Origin: Streptomyces atratus
GTDB lineage: Bacteria; Actinomycetota; Actinomycetes; Streptomycetales; Streptomycetaceae
NCBI RefSeq assembly: GCF_014648655.1
Contig: NZ_BMRN01000050.1
Location: 1 to 38,782, forward strand
Length of the DNA: 38,782 nt
Reading direction: 5' to 3'
Shown here piece after piece: positions 7,249-16,200 of this stretch (position 1 is its first letter; each line of letters begins with the position of its first letter). The notes beneath the pieces are model-generated. The model had not been told where the DNA came from and made no database searches. It saw only the letters and a list, made by a program, of their open reading frames with translations. The position numbers were made by a program, and so were the translations under genes.

Positions 7249-8460
7249 ATGTCAGTGCGAGAGGTGGAGCCGAGCGGGGCTTTGGCTGGTGTGCGTGTGC
7301 TTGATCTGTCCCGGGTACTCTCGGGTCCTTTCGCCACAATGGTGCTCGGCGACCTGGGCGCCGAGGTGACCAAGGTCGAGAACACCGCCGAGGGCGACGA
7401 CACCCGGCAGTGGGGTCCGCCGTTCCAGGGCTCGGAGTCCGCCTACTACCTGTCCGTCAACCGCAACAAGCGGGGGATCGGCGTCGACCTGAAGAGCGCG
7501 CGGGGGCGGGAACTGGTGCAGCGGCTGGCCGACGACGCGGACGTGGTCGTCGAGAACTTCCGCCCCGGCACGGCCACCCGCCTCGGCCTCGGCTACGCCG
7601 AGCTCGCCGAGCGCAATCCCCGGCTCGTGTATGCGTCGATCAGCGGCTACGGCCACACCGGTCCTGACTCGTCCCGGGCCGGCTACGACGCGATCGCACA
7701 GGCGGAGAGCGGCATCATGAGCGTCACCGGCTCGCCGGACGGGGCGCCCTCGCGGGTCGGCAACTCGGTCGCCGACATCGCCGCCGGAATGTGGGCGCTC
7801 ACCGGGATCCTGGCCGCACTGCACGCCCGGCATTCCACCGGCCGGGGCCAGTGGCTCGACATATCGCTGCTGGACGGGCAGATCGCCTGGCTCACCTACC
7901 TCGCCGGCGGCCACTTCGCCGACGGCCGGACGCCACAGCGCCACGGTTCGGCCCACCCCACGATCGTCCCGTACCAGGCGCTGGCCACGGCCGACGGTCA
8001 CATCATGATCGCCGCCGGGAACGACAGCCTGTGGCGACGCCTCGTCATCGCCCTCGGCATCGCGCAGTTGGCCGACGACGAGAGGTTCGTCGGCAACCCG
8101 GACCGGATCGCGCACCGGGACGAGCTGATCCCGCTGCTGGAGGCGGCGCTGGCAAGCCGGACGAGCGCCGACTGGAGCGGGATCCTCCAAGCCGCCGGTG
8201 TGCCGTGCGGGCAGATCGCCTCGGTCCCCGAAGCGCTGGCCCGGCCGCAGGTGGCCGCCAGGAACATGCTGGTCGAGATCGACCATCCGAAGGCGGGACG
8301 GCTGCGGATGGTCGGATCCCCGCTCAAGCTGTCGGAGCACCCGCCAACCGTGCGGCTCGCGCCGCCGACGCTGGGCCAGCACACCGTCGAGATCCTCGCC
8401 GAACTCGGCCGCTCGGACCAGGAGATCGAGGACCTCATGCGCGACGGGGTGGTCCGGTGA
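7249..8460 (+). CDS. Class III (CaiB/BaiF) CoA-transferase
   Basis: This 403-residue enzyme moves coenzyme A between carboxylic acids and would activate a carboxylate for further breakdown. Family features are the N-terminal LAGVRVLDLSRVLSGPFATM, GDLGAEVTKVE, NRNKRGIGVDLKS, ENFRPG, and the catalytic aspartate in RAGYDAIAQAESG (D147), followed by TGILAALHARHSTGRGQWLD. Length matches the family. I chose ATG at 7249, which has TTGGAG seven bases upstream and sits just after the operator. Its TGA overlaps the GTG of the enoyl-CoA hydratase (GTGA), so the two are translationally coupled. The acid activated cannot be read from the sequence. Confidence 0.9.
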   Translation: MSVREVEPSGALAGVRVLDLSRVLSGPFATMVLGDLGAEVTKVENTAEGDDTRQWGPPFQGSESAYYLSVNRNKRGIGVDLKSARGRELVQRLADDADVVVENFRPGTATRLGLGYAELAERNPRLVYASISGYGHTGPDSSRAGYDAIAQAESGIMSVTGSPDGAPSRVGNSVADIAAGMWALTGILAALHARHSTGRGQWLDISLLDGQIAWLTYLAGGHFADGRTPQRHGSAHPTIVPYQALATADGHIMIAAGNDSLWRRLVIALGIAQLADDERFVGNPDRIAHRDELIPLLEAALASRTSADWSGILQAAGVPCGQIASVPEALARPQVAARNMLVEIDHPKAGRLRMVGSPLKLSEHPPTVRLAPPTLGQHTVEILAELGRSDQEIEDLMRDGVVR

Positions 8461-9200
8461 AGGCCACGCTCGGGCAGCGCGCGCCCGGCGTCCTGGAGCT
8501 GGTCGTCGGCGACGGCGGACGCCGCAACGCCCTGGACACCACGGGCTGGCTGACGGTCGCCGAACTCGTACGGGGACTCCGGCACCGTGATGATCTGACC
8601 GCGCTGGTGATCGTGGGCCGGGGCGCCGCCTTCTGCGCCGGGTCGGATCTGCGCGAGTGGCTTGGCGCCGACCTCGCCAAGGTCGCGGCCAGCTTCGCGG
8701 CGATGGAGGAGGCTTTCCGGGCGATCGAGGAGCTCCCTGCCCCGGTCGTGGCCCAGATCGACGGGGTCGCGGCGGGCGCCGGCTGCCAGCTCGCGCTCGC
8801 CTGCGACCTTCGGGTGATGGGAGCCGACTCCCGTATCGGGATGCCGATCGCCCGGCTGGGGATCCTGCCCAGCGACGCCTTCGCGGCCCGGCTGAGCCTG
8901 GCGGCGGGACCGGCCGTCGCCCGCGAACTGCTTTACACCGGACGCCTGGTGACTGCCGAAGCAGCGGTGCGGCTCGGCCTGGCGAACACGGTCGCTCCTC
9001 ACGGAGAGACTGCCGCCTGCGTCGACGTGCTCGTCGGTGAGATCATCGAGAACCCCGTGGCCGCCGTGCGCGCGGCCAAGCACGCGGTCAGCAACGGACT
9101 GGGGATGCTCCGGGACCGATGCCGGCCCGACGACAGCGGTGGCCCGCCGGTGGCGGAATGGGAGTTCCAGTCCGCCGTCGAGGCGTTCCTGAACCGCTGA
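8457..9200 (+). CDS. Enoyl-CoA hydratase/isomerase family protein
   Basis: A 247-residue crotonase-fold protein starting with GTG at 8457, overlapping the previous stop by 4 nt. The first oxyanion-hole loop is GRGAAFCAGSDLREW and the second is IDGVAAGAGCQLALACDLRV, both typical. The SRIGMPIARLGILPSD segment normally carries the second catalytic acid; here it reads ILPSD instead of the common 'l.P..G', so hydratase, isomerase or another crotonase reaction are all possible. With the coupled CoA-transferase it would act on the newly made acyl-CoA (inference). Confidence 0.87.
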   Translation: MKATLGQRAPGVLELVVGDGGRRNALDTTGWLTVAELVRGLRHRDDLTALVIVGRGAAFCAGSDLREWLGADLAKVAASFAAMEEAFRAIEELPAPVVAQIDGVAAGAGCQLALACDLRVMGADSRIGMPIARLGILPSDAFAARLSLAAGPAVARELLYTGRLVTAEAAVRLGLANTVAPHGETAACVDVLVGEIIENPVAAVRAAKHAVSNGLGMLRDRCRPDDSGGPPVAEWEFQSAVEAFLNR

Positions 9201-9241
9201 GAAACCGCACCACAGCTCATGCCGGACAGAGAACGGAGCAT

Positions 9242-10390
9242 GTGATCGTGCAGGACATCGCCGAGCACCTCAGCGCCTGGCTCGCCGCTGGACGCCGGTT
9301 CGCGGTGGCGACCGTGGTGTCCGTCTCGGGCAGCGCCCCGCGCGATCCGGGCGCCGCGCTGGCCGTCGGCGCCCAGGGCGAGGCCGCCGGCAGCATCTCG
9401 GGCGGCTGCTTGGAAGGCACGGTCTACGACCTGTGCCAGGAGGCGATGACAACCGGCCGCGCGTCGCTGCACAAGTTCGGGGTCTCCGAGGACGAGCCAT
9501 TCGCACCTGGTCTGACCTGTGGTGGGATCATCGACGTCTTCGTCCAGTCGGTCGACCCGGGCTGCTCGCCGGGTTTCGAGGTCACTGTCGGCGCGATCCG
9601 GTCCGGGCTGCCGGTCGCCCTGGTCCGAGTCGTCTCAGGTCCCGACGATCTGGTCGGGACCACCCTCGCGGTCACGGCAGACGACCAGCACGGCTCTCTG
9701 GGCTGGGCCGACCTGGAGGCAGCTGTCGTCCGGCGGGCGCGTGCCATGCTCGACGCCGGGAGTACGGGCCGGTTCGCCGTCGCTCTCGATGACGGCCGTC
9801 TCTGCGACCCGGCCGCGACGGCGTTCGCGGGCGGGGTCGCGGGGTTGTTCGTCGAGGCGTATGTCCCGCCGCCACGCATGATCGTCTTCGGCGCGGTCGA
9901 TTTCGCCGCCGCCGTCGCCCGGATCGGCGGTTTCCTCGGCTACCACGTCACGGTCTGCGATGCCCGCGCGGTCTTCGCCACTGCGAGCCGCTTCCCGTCC
10001 GCCGACGAGGTCGTCGTCGACTGGCCGCACCGCTACCTGGACGCACAGGCCGACGCCGGCCGGCTCGACGTGCGCACCGCGATCTGTGTGCTCACCCACG
10101 ACCCAAAGTTCGACATCCCGCTGCTGCGGCGCGCCCTGCGGATGCCGCTGGGCTTCGTCGGCGCGATGGGCTCGCGCCGCACGCATCGAGAGCGGGTCGA
10201 CCTCCTGCGCGAGGCCGGGCTGAGCGACACCGAGCTGACCCGGTTGCACTCCCCCATCGGCCTCGACCTCGGCGCCCGCACTCCTGAGGAGACGGCTGTC
10301 GCCGTGGCCGCCGAGATCGTCGCCGAGCGGCGCGGCGGCAGCTGCCTTCCGCTGAGCCGCCATCACGGTCCGATCCACCACGACGAATAG
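9242..10390 (+). CDS. xdhC: XdhC-family molybdenum cofactor chaperone
   Basis: XdhC-type proteins bind the molybdenum cofactor, protect it during sulfuration and insert it into xanthine-dehydrogenase-like enzymes. This 382-residue copy has the N-terminal XdhC motifs (VVSVSGSAPRDPGAALAV, SISGGCLEGTVYD, and the GLTCGGIIDVFV cysteine loop). It also has the C-terminal Rossmann domain (MIVFGAVDFAAAVARIGGFL, VTVCDAR) and the ending motif GFVGAMGSRRTHRERV. GTG at 9242 is chosen; GTG at 9248 is an alternative. It lies 41 bases after the hydratase and 22 bases from the end of the convergent operon that encodes a molybdenum hydroxylase, its obvious client. Confidence 0.9.
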   Translation: MIVQDIAEHLSAWLAAGRRFAVATVVSVSGSAPRDPGAALAVGAQGEAAGSISGGCLEGTVYDLCQEAMTTGRASLHKFGVSEDEPFAPGLTCGGIIDVFVQSVDPGCSPGFEVTVGAIRSGLPVALVRVVSGPDDLVGTTLAVTADDQHGSLGWADLEAAVVRRARAMLDAGSTGRFAVALDDGRLCDPAATAFAGGVAGLFVEAYVPPPRMIVFGAVDFAAAVARIGGFLGYHVTVCDARAVFATASRFPSADEVVVDWPHRYLDAQADAGRLDVRTAICVLTHDPKFDIPLLRRALRMPLGFVGAMGSRRTHRERVDLLREAGLSDTELTRLHSPIGLDLGARTPEETAVAVAAEIVAERRGGSCLPLSRHHGPIHHDE

Positions 10391-10412
10391 GCGGACAGGT
10401 GGACGGGCGGCG

Positions 10413-12086
10413 CTACAGGAAGTAGAGCCGGCTCAACGAGACGGAGTCGGCCGGTGCGCTGTCCATCAGTTCGTCGTCGAGGGTGACCCTGCCGTTCGCG
10501 TGGTTCACGGCGACACTGCCCAGGCGGGAGTTGCGCACCATGTCCGCCGGACCGATGCCGCGCGTGCCGCGCACCCCGACCCGTCGTCGCCTGGTCGGCA
10601 TGCCGTCGCCACCGGCCACGGCGGCGGCCTGCGAGGTGAAGGCCACCGAGATGTCGGCCGGGGTCGCCCCGAACGCGCCGAACTGCGGCCCCAGGATCCG
10701 GGGTTCGGCGGTCTCCACCGAGGCGTTGGGGTCGCCGGTGACGCCGTAGGCGGGGAAGCCGCCCTTGAGTACCAACTGCGGCTTCGCGCCGAAGAAGGCG
10801 GGCTCCCACAGCACGATGTCCGCGAGCTTGCCGATCTCCAGCGACCCGACCTCGTGCGCGAGGCCGTGGGCGATGGCCGGGTTGATGGTGAGCTTCGCCA
10901 GGTAGCGCAGCACCCGGTCGTTGTCGTGCGCCGTCGGCTCGGTGTCGCGCTCGGCCTTCATCTTCCCCGCCAGCGCGAAAGTGCGGCGCACGGTCTCGCC
11001 CGCGCGTCCCATCCCCTGCGCGTCCGAGGACGTGATCGGGATGAGCCCGAGGTCGTGCAGGGCGTCCTCGGCCCCCATCGTCCCGGCCCGGATCCGTTCC
11101 CGCGCCATCACGACGTCGGAGGCCAGGTCCGGCTTCAGACCGTGGCAGGAGACGATCATGTCGAAGTGCTCCGCGACGGCGTCACGGCCGTACGGCAGCG
11201 TCGGATTGGTCGAAGAGCCGATGACGTTGGCTCGCCCGGCCAGCCGGAGCACGTCGGGAACGTGTCCGCCGCCGCAGCCCTCGATGTGGAAGGCGTGCAC
11301 GGTCCGGCCTTCGAGCACCGCGAGGGTGTCCGCCACGGACAAGCACTCGTTCAGACCGTCGGTGTGCAGGGCCACCTGCACGTCGTGCTCCTCGGCGACC
11401 CGAAGTGCGGTGTCGAGCGCGCGGGTGTGCGCTCCCATGTCCTCGTGCACCTTGAATCCGCTCGCGCCGCCCTCGGCCAGTGCCTCGATCAGCGGCGCGG
11501 AGTCGGAGGACGAACCCCTGGCCAGGAAGCCGATGTTCACCGGCCACGCGTCGAAGGCGTTGAACGCGTGCCGCAAAGCCCAGGGCGAGTTCACGCCGAC
11601 GCCCCAGACCGGGCCGAACTCCTGCCCGATGATCGTGGTGACCCCGGACGCCAGGGACGCCTCCATGATCCGCGGTGACATGAGGTGGACATGCGTGTCG
11701 ACCGCTCCGGCGGTGGCGATCAGGCCTTCGCCGCTGATGATCGTGGTCCCCGTGCCGGTGACGACGTCCACGCCGTCGAGCGTGTCGGGGTTGCCCGCGC
11801 GGCCGATCGCGCAGATCCGGCCGTCCCGCAGGCCGATCGACGCCTTGCGGACGCCCAGCACCGCGTCGAGGATCAGAACGTTGCTGATGACCAGGTCACA
11901 GGTCCCGGACATGCCGACGGCGCGCAGGTGGATGCCGTCCCGCGCGGTCTTGCCGAACCCGGCGAGGAACTCGTCCCCGCGCTGCTGCGAGTCGTGCTCG
12001 ACCTGCACGACCAGGCCGCTGTCGCCGAGGTGGACGCGGTCGCCGGTGGCGGGGCCGTAGACCTCCGCGTAGTCGTGGCCGTTCAT
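10413..12086 (-). CDS. ureC: Urease alpha subunit-like amidohydrolase (UreC paralogue)
   Basis: The alpha chain carries the dinickel site of urease. All metal ligands are present in this 557-residue protein: H132/H134 (THVHL), carbamylated lysine K212 (GFKVHEDMG), H241 (LHTDG), H267 (FHIEG) and D355 (SSDAQGMGR). The flap cysteine and histidine are kept (C314-H315 in SCHGLKP). Some positions differ from canonical urease: HTDGLNE for HTDTLNE, FHIEGCGGGH for FHTEGAGGGH, CHGL for CHHL, and HEDMG for HEDWG. This is the variant form that occurs in Streptomyces as a second urease locus beside a gamma-beta fusion. None of the nickel-insertion genes ureD, ureE, ureF or ureG is in the window. It is the last gene of the long minus-strand operon and overlaps its partner by 4 nt. 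Urea hydrolysis is plausible but unproven; another amide or ureide substrate is possible. Confidence 0.88.
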   Translation of the reverse strand: MNGHDYAEVYGPATGDRVHLGDSGLVVQVEHDSQQRGDEFLAGFGKTARDGIHLRAVGMSGTCDLVISNVLILDAVLGVRKASIGLRDGRICAIGRAGNPDTLDGVDVVTGTGTTIISGEGLIATAGAVDTHVHLMSPRIMEASLASGVTTIIGQEFGPVWGVGVNSPWALRHAFNAFDAWPVNIGFLARGSSSDSAPLIEALAEGGASGFKVHEDMGAHTRALDTALRVAEEHDVQVALHTDGLNECLSVADTLAVLEGRTVHAFHIEGCGGGHVPDVLRLAGRANVIGSSTNPTLPYGRDAVAEHFDMIVSCHGLKPDLASDVVMARERIRAGTMGAEDALHDLGLIPITSSDAQGMGRAGETVRRTFALAGKMKAERDTEPTAHDNDRVLRYLAKLTINPAIAHGLAHEVGSLEIGKLADIVLWEPAFFGAKPQLVLKGGFPAYGVTGDPNASVETAEPRILGPQFGAFGATPADISVAFTSQAAAVAGGDGMPTRRRRVGVRGTRGIGPADMVRNSRLGSVAVNHANGRVTLDDELMDSAPADSVSLSRLYFL

Positions 12087-12775
12087 CGGTCAACTCCCAA
12101 GTATCCGCAGGCTCGTGCCTTGTCGAGGGCTTGCTCCTTCGCGCCGGGACGGTCCAGCGGACCGTCGACCAGGCCCGCGAACCCGATGGCGACGCGGGCA
12201 CCGCCGATCGGGACCAGGCCGGCCGTGACGGTCACCCCCGGGTCGAAGCGCAGCGCGGCCCCGGCGGCCAGGGCCAGGCGCCGGCCGTACCCGGCGGCGC
12301 GGTCGAAGTCCAGGCGCGGGTTGGCCTCGAAGAAGTGGAAGTGCGAGGTGACACTGATGGGGACGGTGGCCGTGTTGGTCACGGTCACCTCGATCAGGTC
12401 GTCGTAGCGGGGCTCGGATTCGCCGGGCACGGCGGGTTCGACCACGCCGGGTCCGCGCGGGTCGTCGGGGATCGGCCCGAACGGGTCGGTGACCACGATC
12501 AGCCGCGTCCCGTCCTCGAACACCGCCTCCACCTGGACCTCGGTGACGATTCCGGCGACTCCCGGCAGGACGTCCTCCGGGCCCAGGACCGCGCGTCCGG
12601 CGGCCAGCGCGTCGGCGAGCCTGCCGCCGTCCCTGGCTACCTCGGCAGCGGTGTCGGCGATCAGCGCGGTCGCCTCGGGGACGTTGAGCCGCAGGCCGCG
12701 GGCCCGGCGGGCGCGCGCGAGTTCGGCGGCGGTGAACAACAGCAGGCGATCGCGTTCGGTCGGGGTGAGCATCAT
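12083..12775 (-). CDS. Fused urease gamma-beta subunit
   Basis: A 230-residue protein joins the two small urease subunits. Residues 1-95 are the gamma chain (MMLTPTERDRLLLFTAAELA, NVPEATALIAD, VLPGVAGIVTEVQVEA). From about 125 to the end is the beta chain (VTVTNTATVPISVTSHFHFF, EANPRLDFDRAAGYGRRLAL, GGARVAIGFAGLVDGPLD). The fusion occurs in Streptomyces and some other bacteria. ATG at 12775 is used; the second codon is also ATG. It overlaps both neighbours by 4 nt (ATGA), so expression is coupled with the molybdenum hydroxylase upstream and the alpha subunit downstream. Confidence 0.92.
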   Translation of the reverse strand: MMLTPTERDRLLLFTAAELARARRARGLRLNVPEATALIADTAAEVARDGGRLADALAAGRAVLGPEDVLPGVAGIVTEVQVEAVFEDGTRLIVVTDPFGPIPDDPRGPGVVEPAVPGESEPRYDDLIEVTVTNTATVPISVTSHFHFFEANPRLDFDRAAGYGRRLALAAGAALRFDPGVTVTAGLVPIGGARVAIGFAGLVDGPLDRPGAKEQALDKARACGYLGVDR

Positions 12776-13212
12776 GTCCGGGCCGCCGATCGCGTCGCGC
12801 GCAGGATGCCTTCGTAGCCGGTGCAGCGGCAGATGTTCCCGCTCTGGGCCCGCCGCTGTTCCGTTTCGTCGGCCGGCACGCCCGCTTCGATCACGGCGTG
12901 GGCGGTGACGATCTGTCCGGGTGTGCAGAACCCGCACTGGAACCCGCCCTCCTCGGCGAAGGCCCGGCACAGTCGCGGCGACGCGGCGGCGACGCCCTCG
13001 ACGGTCGTGACCTCGCCGGTAACCCGGACCGCCAGGGTCAGGCAGGACATCACCGGCCGACCGTCGACCAGCACGGTGCAGGCTCCGCACTCGCCGATCC
13101 CGCAGCCCTCCTTGGTGCCGGTCAGCCGCAGCGGGCCACGCAGCGCGTCCAGCAGTCGGTCGCCGGGGGCGAGGTCGAGGTCGTGGACAGTGCCGTTCAC
13201 GGTGAGACGCAT
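12772..13212 (-). CDS. [2Fe-2S] subunit of a molybdenum hydroxylase (XdhA/CoxS type)
   Basis: A 146-residue iron-sulfur subunit with two domains. A plant-type [2Fe-2S] domain carries C37, C42, C45 and C57 (EGCGIGECGACTVLVDGRPV). A C-terminal helical domain carries the second cluster through C93, C96, C128 and C130 (FQCGFCTPGQ, NICRCTGYEGI). It passes electrons from the molybdenum site to FAD in xanthine-oxidase-family enzymes. Its ATG shares one base with the stop of the fused Mo/FAD gene, and its stop overlaps the urease gamma-beta start by 4 nt. No signal peptide is present, so the complex is cytoplasmic. Confidence 0.93.
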   Translation of the reverse strand: MRLTVNGTVHDLDLAPGDRLLDALRGPLRLTGTKEGCGIGECGACTVLVDGRPVMSCLTLAVRVTGEVTTVEGVAAASPRLCRAFAEEGGFQCGFCTPGQIVTAHAVIEAGVPADETEQRRAQSGNICRCTGYEGILRATRSAART

Positions 13213-16200
13213 CAGTTCTCGTCCTCCAGTTCCAGTCCGGTGGCGCTCGCGAGCGCCTGGCGCAGCAGTCCGGCAGCCGCGTCGAGCTTCCAGTCGTTGC
13301 CCGGCAGCGGGTGGGCGTGGCGGGTCCAGCCGCCGGCCGCCCGAGCGAGCAGGTCGTGGGTGGGGGTCAGACCGGTCAGCGCGTGCTCCGTCTCGTGCGC
13401 CCGCAGCGGAACGGGTGCGACACCGCCGAGCACGGCGCGGCAGTCACCGATCCGACCGGACGCGTCGCGGGACACCGAGACGGCGGCCGACACGACGGCG
13501 AATCCGCCTTCCCACAGCCGCAGTTTGCGGAACTCGGTGGTCCGCGCGAGCGCGGCGGCCGGCACGGCCACCCGCGTGATGATCTCCTCCGGGCGCAGCA
13601 TGGTCTCGCCGGGGCCGCTGTAGAGGTCTGCGATCCCGATGGCGCGCTCCCCCCGCGCGTCCCGGATGTGCACGACGGCGTCCAGCGCGGCGAGCGTCGT
13701 CGCCAGGTCGGAGGGGGTTACCGCCTGGCAGCGGTGGCCGTCCACGGCGGCGTGGTAGAACCGGTGGTCGCCGAGGACCGCGTAGCAGGGCGAAGCGGGG
13801 CCGCTGCGCTTGTAGCAGTCGAAGCCCTGCCGGTAGAACCAGCAGCGCTTCTCCTGGCAGAGGTTCCCGGCGAGCGTGGCCACGGCTCTGATCTGCGGCG
13901 ACGCGATGAGCCGGGCGGTCTCCCGGAGGACGGCCGGGATCGCTCGGTGCTCGCACAGCTGACTGAGCGTCACGACGGCGCCCAGAGAGAGGCCGTCCTC
14001 GTCGAGCCGGATGCCGGTGAAGCCGGCGACGCCGGTCAGGTCGACCAGGACGGCGGGCGCCACCAGCTGTTGGCGGCGGGCGACCAGCAGGTCCGAGCCT
14101 CCGGCCAGGGGCCGGGCCCGGGAGTCTGCGGCCAGCGCCGCGACGGCTTCGGCGGCCCCCGACGGCATCAGCAGCTGTTCGATCTCCCCGGTGCGGGGCG
14201 GCCGTGCAAGCCTGGTGCCGTATCGGTGCAGCAGCCGGTGCAGACCGCGTGGGTAGGTCCAGCGGATGCCCGCGACCCACCAGCGTCCCGGCCGCAGTGC
14301 GATCGGGCGCAGCCGGGTGGTCCGACCGCCGTCACGCTCGCGTACTGCGGTGATGATGCGGTCCGGGGTGAGCGGGACGGCCCGCACCCGGATGCCGAGC
14401 GCGTGGCTGACCGCGTTGACGGTGGCGGCGCCGGTGGGCAGCAGGGCGATCTCGCCGAGGCCTTTGGCCCCGTAGGGGCCGACCGGGTCGTCGGCGCCGA
14501 GGAAGAAGACCTTGACGGGGGGTGCGTCGGCGGCGCGGGGCATGGCGTAGTCGGCGTATCCGGTGTTGACGGCGCGGCCGTCCTCGAAGATCAGCTCCTC
14601 GCGGAGCGCGGCGCCCAGGCCCATAACCACACCGCCCTCAACCTGCCCGCGGGCGGTCAGCGGGTTGAGGATGCGGCCCGAGTCGTGGGCGGCGACGACC
14701 TGCAGGACCCGCACCGCCCCGGTCTGCGCGTCGACCTCGACCTCGACGGCCTGGGCCGCGAAGGAGTACGTCGCGGAGAGGTCGCCGTGGCCGGTGCCGT
14801 CCTCGTCCTCGAAGTCGCCGACGTAGGCGACCTCGACCCGCAGTTCGCCGTCGACGGTGTCGGCTGCGAGGCCCACCAGCTCGCCGATCGGGGTGTGGTG
14901 GCCGTTGCCGACCGCGTGCCCGGCTTCGATGCGGATGCCGGCAGGGTCTCCGCCGTGCTTGGCGGCGGCGAGTTCTCGGAGCGCGGTGGCGGCCGCGCGG
15001 GCGGCCATCCCGACGGCGTGCGCGGAGACGAAGGTGCCCCGGGACGCCCCGGCGCCGGTGTCATGCGGTGTGCGGTCGGTGTCGGTGGTGACGAGGTCGA
15101 CCTCGGCGGGGTCGATGCCGAGTTCGTCGGCGACGACCTGGACCAGCATGGTCTTCTGCCCGGTGCCGGGGTCGCCGACGCCGGTGCGCAGCCGGATCCG
15201 GCCGTCGGCCTGGACGTCCACGGCGGCGCCTGACTCGACCATGCCTTCCCGGCGCAGTCCGGTGACGTGGATGCAGGCCGCGACGCCGACGCCGCGTCCG
15301 CTGCCGCCGAGCGGTCGCTTGGCGTCCCAGCCGATCTCGCGGCGCACCGTCTCCAGGCACTCCAGCAGTCGGGAGGACTTGACCTTCCAGCCGGTGACCG
15401 AAGTCTCGCCGGGCTGGGACACCATGTTCTTCACGCGGAAGTCGATGGGGTCCATGCCGACGGCGTCGGCCAGTTCGTCGGCGATGACCTCAAGCGCGAA
15501 GTTGGGCGGGAAGCCGCCGGCCCCGCGGAAGGAGGAGGGCGGCTGCTTGGTGGTGTAGACGCAGCGCCCGTGGGCCTCGTAGCCGGAGATGCGGTAGGCG
15601 GAGCCGAGGGCGGTCGCCCCGTAGGAGGTCTCCGAGGGACCGGCCATGTTGTAGGCGCCGTTGTCGCTGAGGATCTCCGCGCCGAGGTGGGTGACGGTGC
15701 CGTCCGCGTCGGCGCCCATCTCCAGGTCGACGTCCCAGGTCTGGCGCGACTTGGTGTAGGCGAACTCGTCCTGGCGGGTATGGGTGAACCGCACCGGGCG
15801 GGAGGTGCGGATGCTGAGGAAGGCGGCGAGCGCTTCCAGGTGGGAGATGTCGACGCGGGATCCGAAGTCGCCGCCGACGGCGACCTCGTTGAGATGAACT
15901 CGGTCCTCGTCCAGGCCGAGGACGTGGGCCAGGTCGCCGTGGACGGCGCGCGGGCCCTGTGAGGGGGCCCAGATCTCCAGGCGCTCCTGGTCGGGCAGCC
16001 AGTGGGCGAGGACGGTGTGCGGCTCCATGATCGCGTGAGACTGCTTGGCCGAGGTGTAGCTGCCCCGGACCACGCATACCGCCCTGGCCCGTGCGGCGGC
16101 GAAGTCGCCGTGGCTCTGGTGCACTTCGGAGGCGATGTTCCTTGCGGTGCCGGCGTGGATCAGCGGGGCCCCACGGCGCAGCGCGTCGGCGACGGTGGGC

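Noticed and set aside
13311..15233. Very long open frame (640 codons) on the + strand opposite the Mo/FAD gene
   Set aside because: It is a high-GC antisense shadow with biased G/V/D/R composition and no family features.
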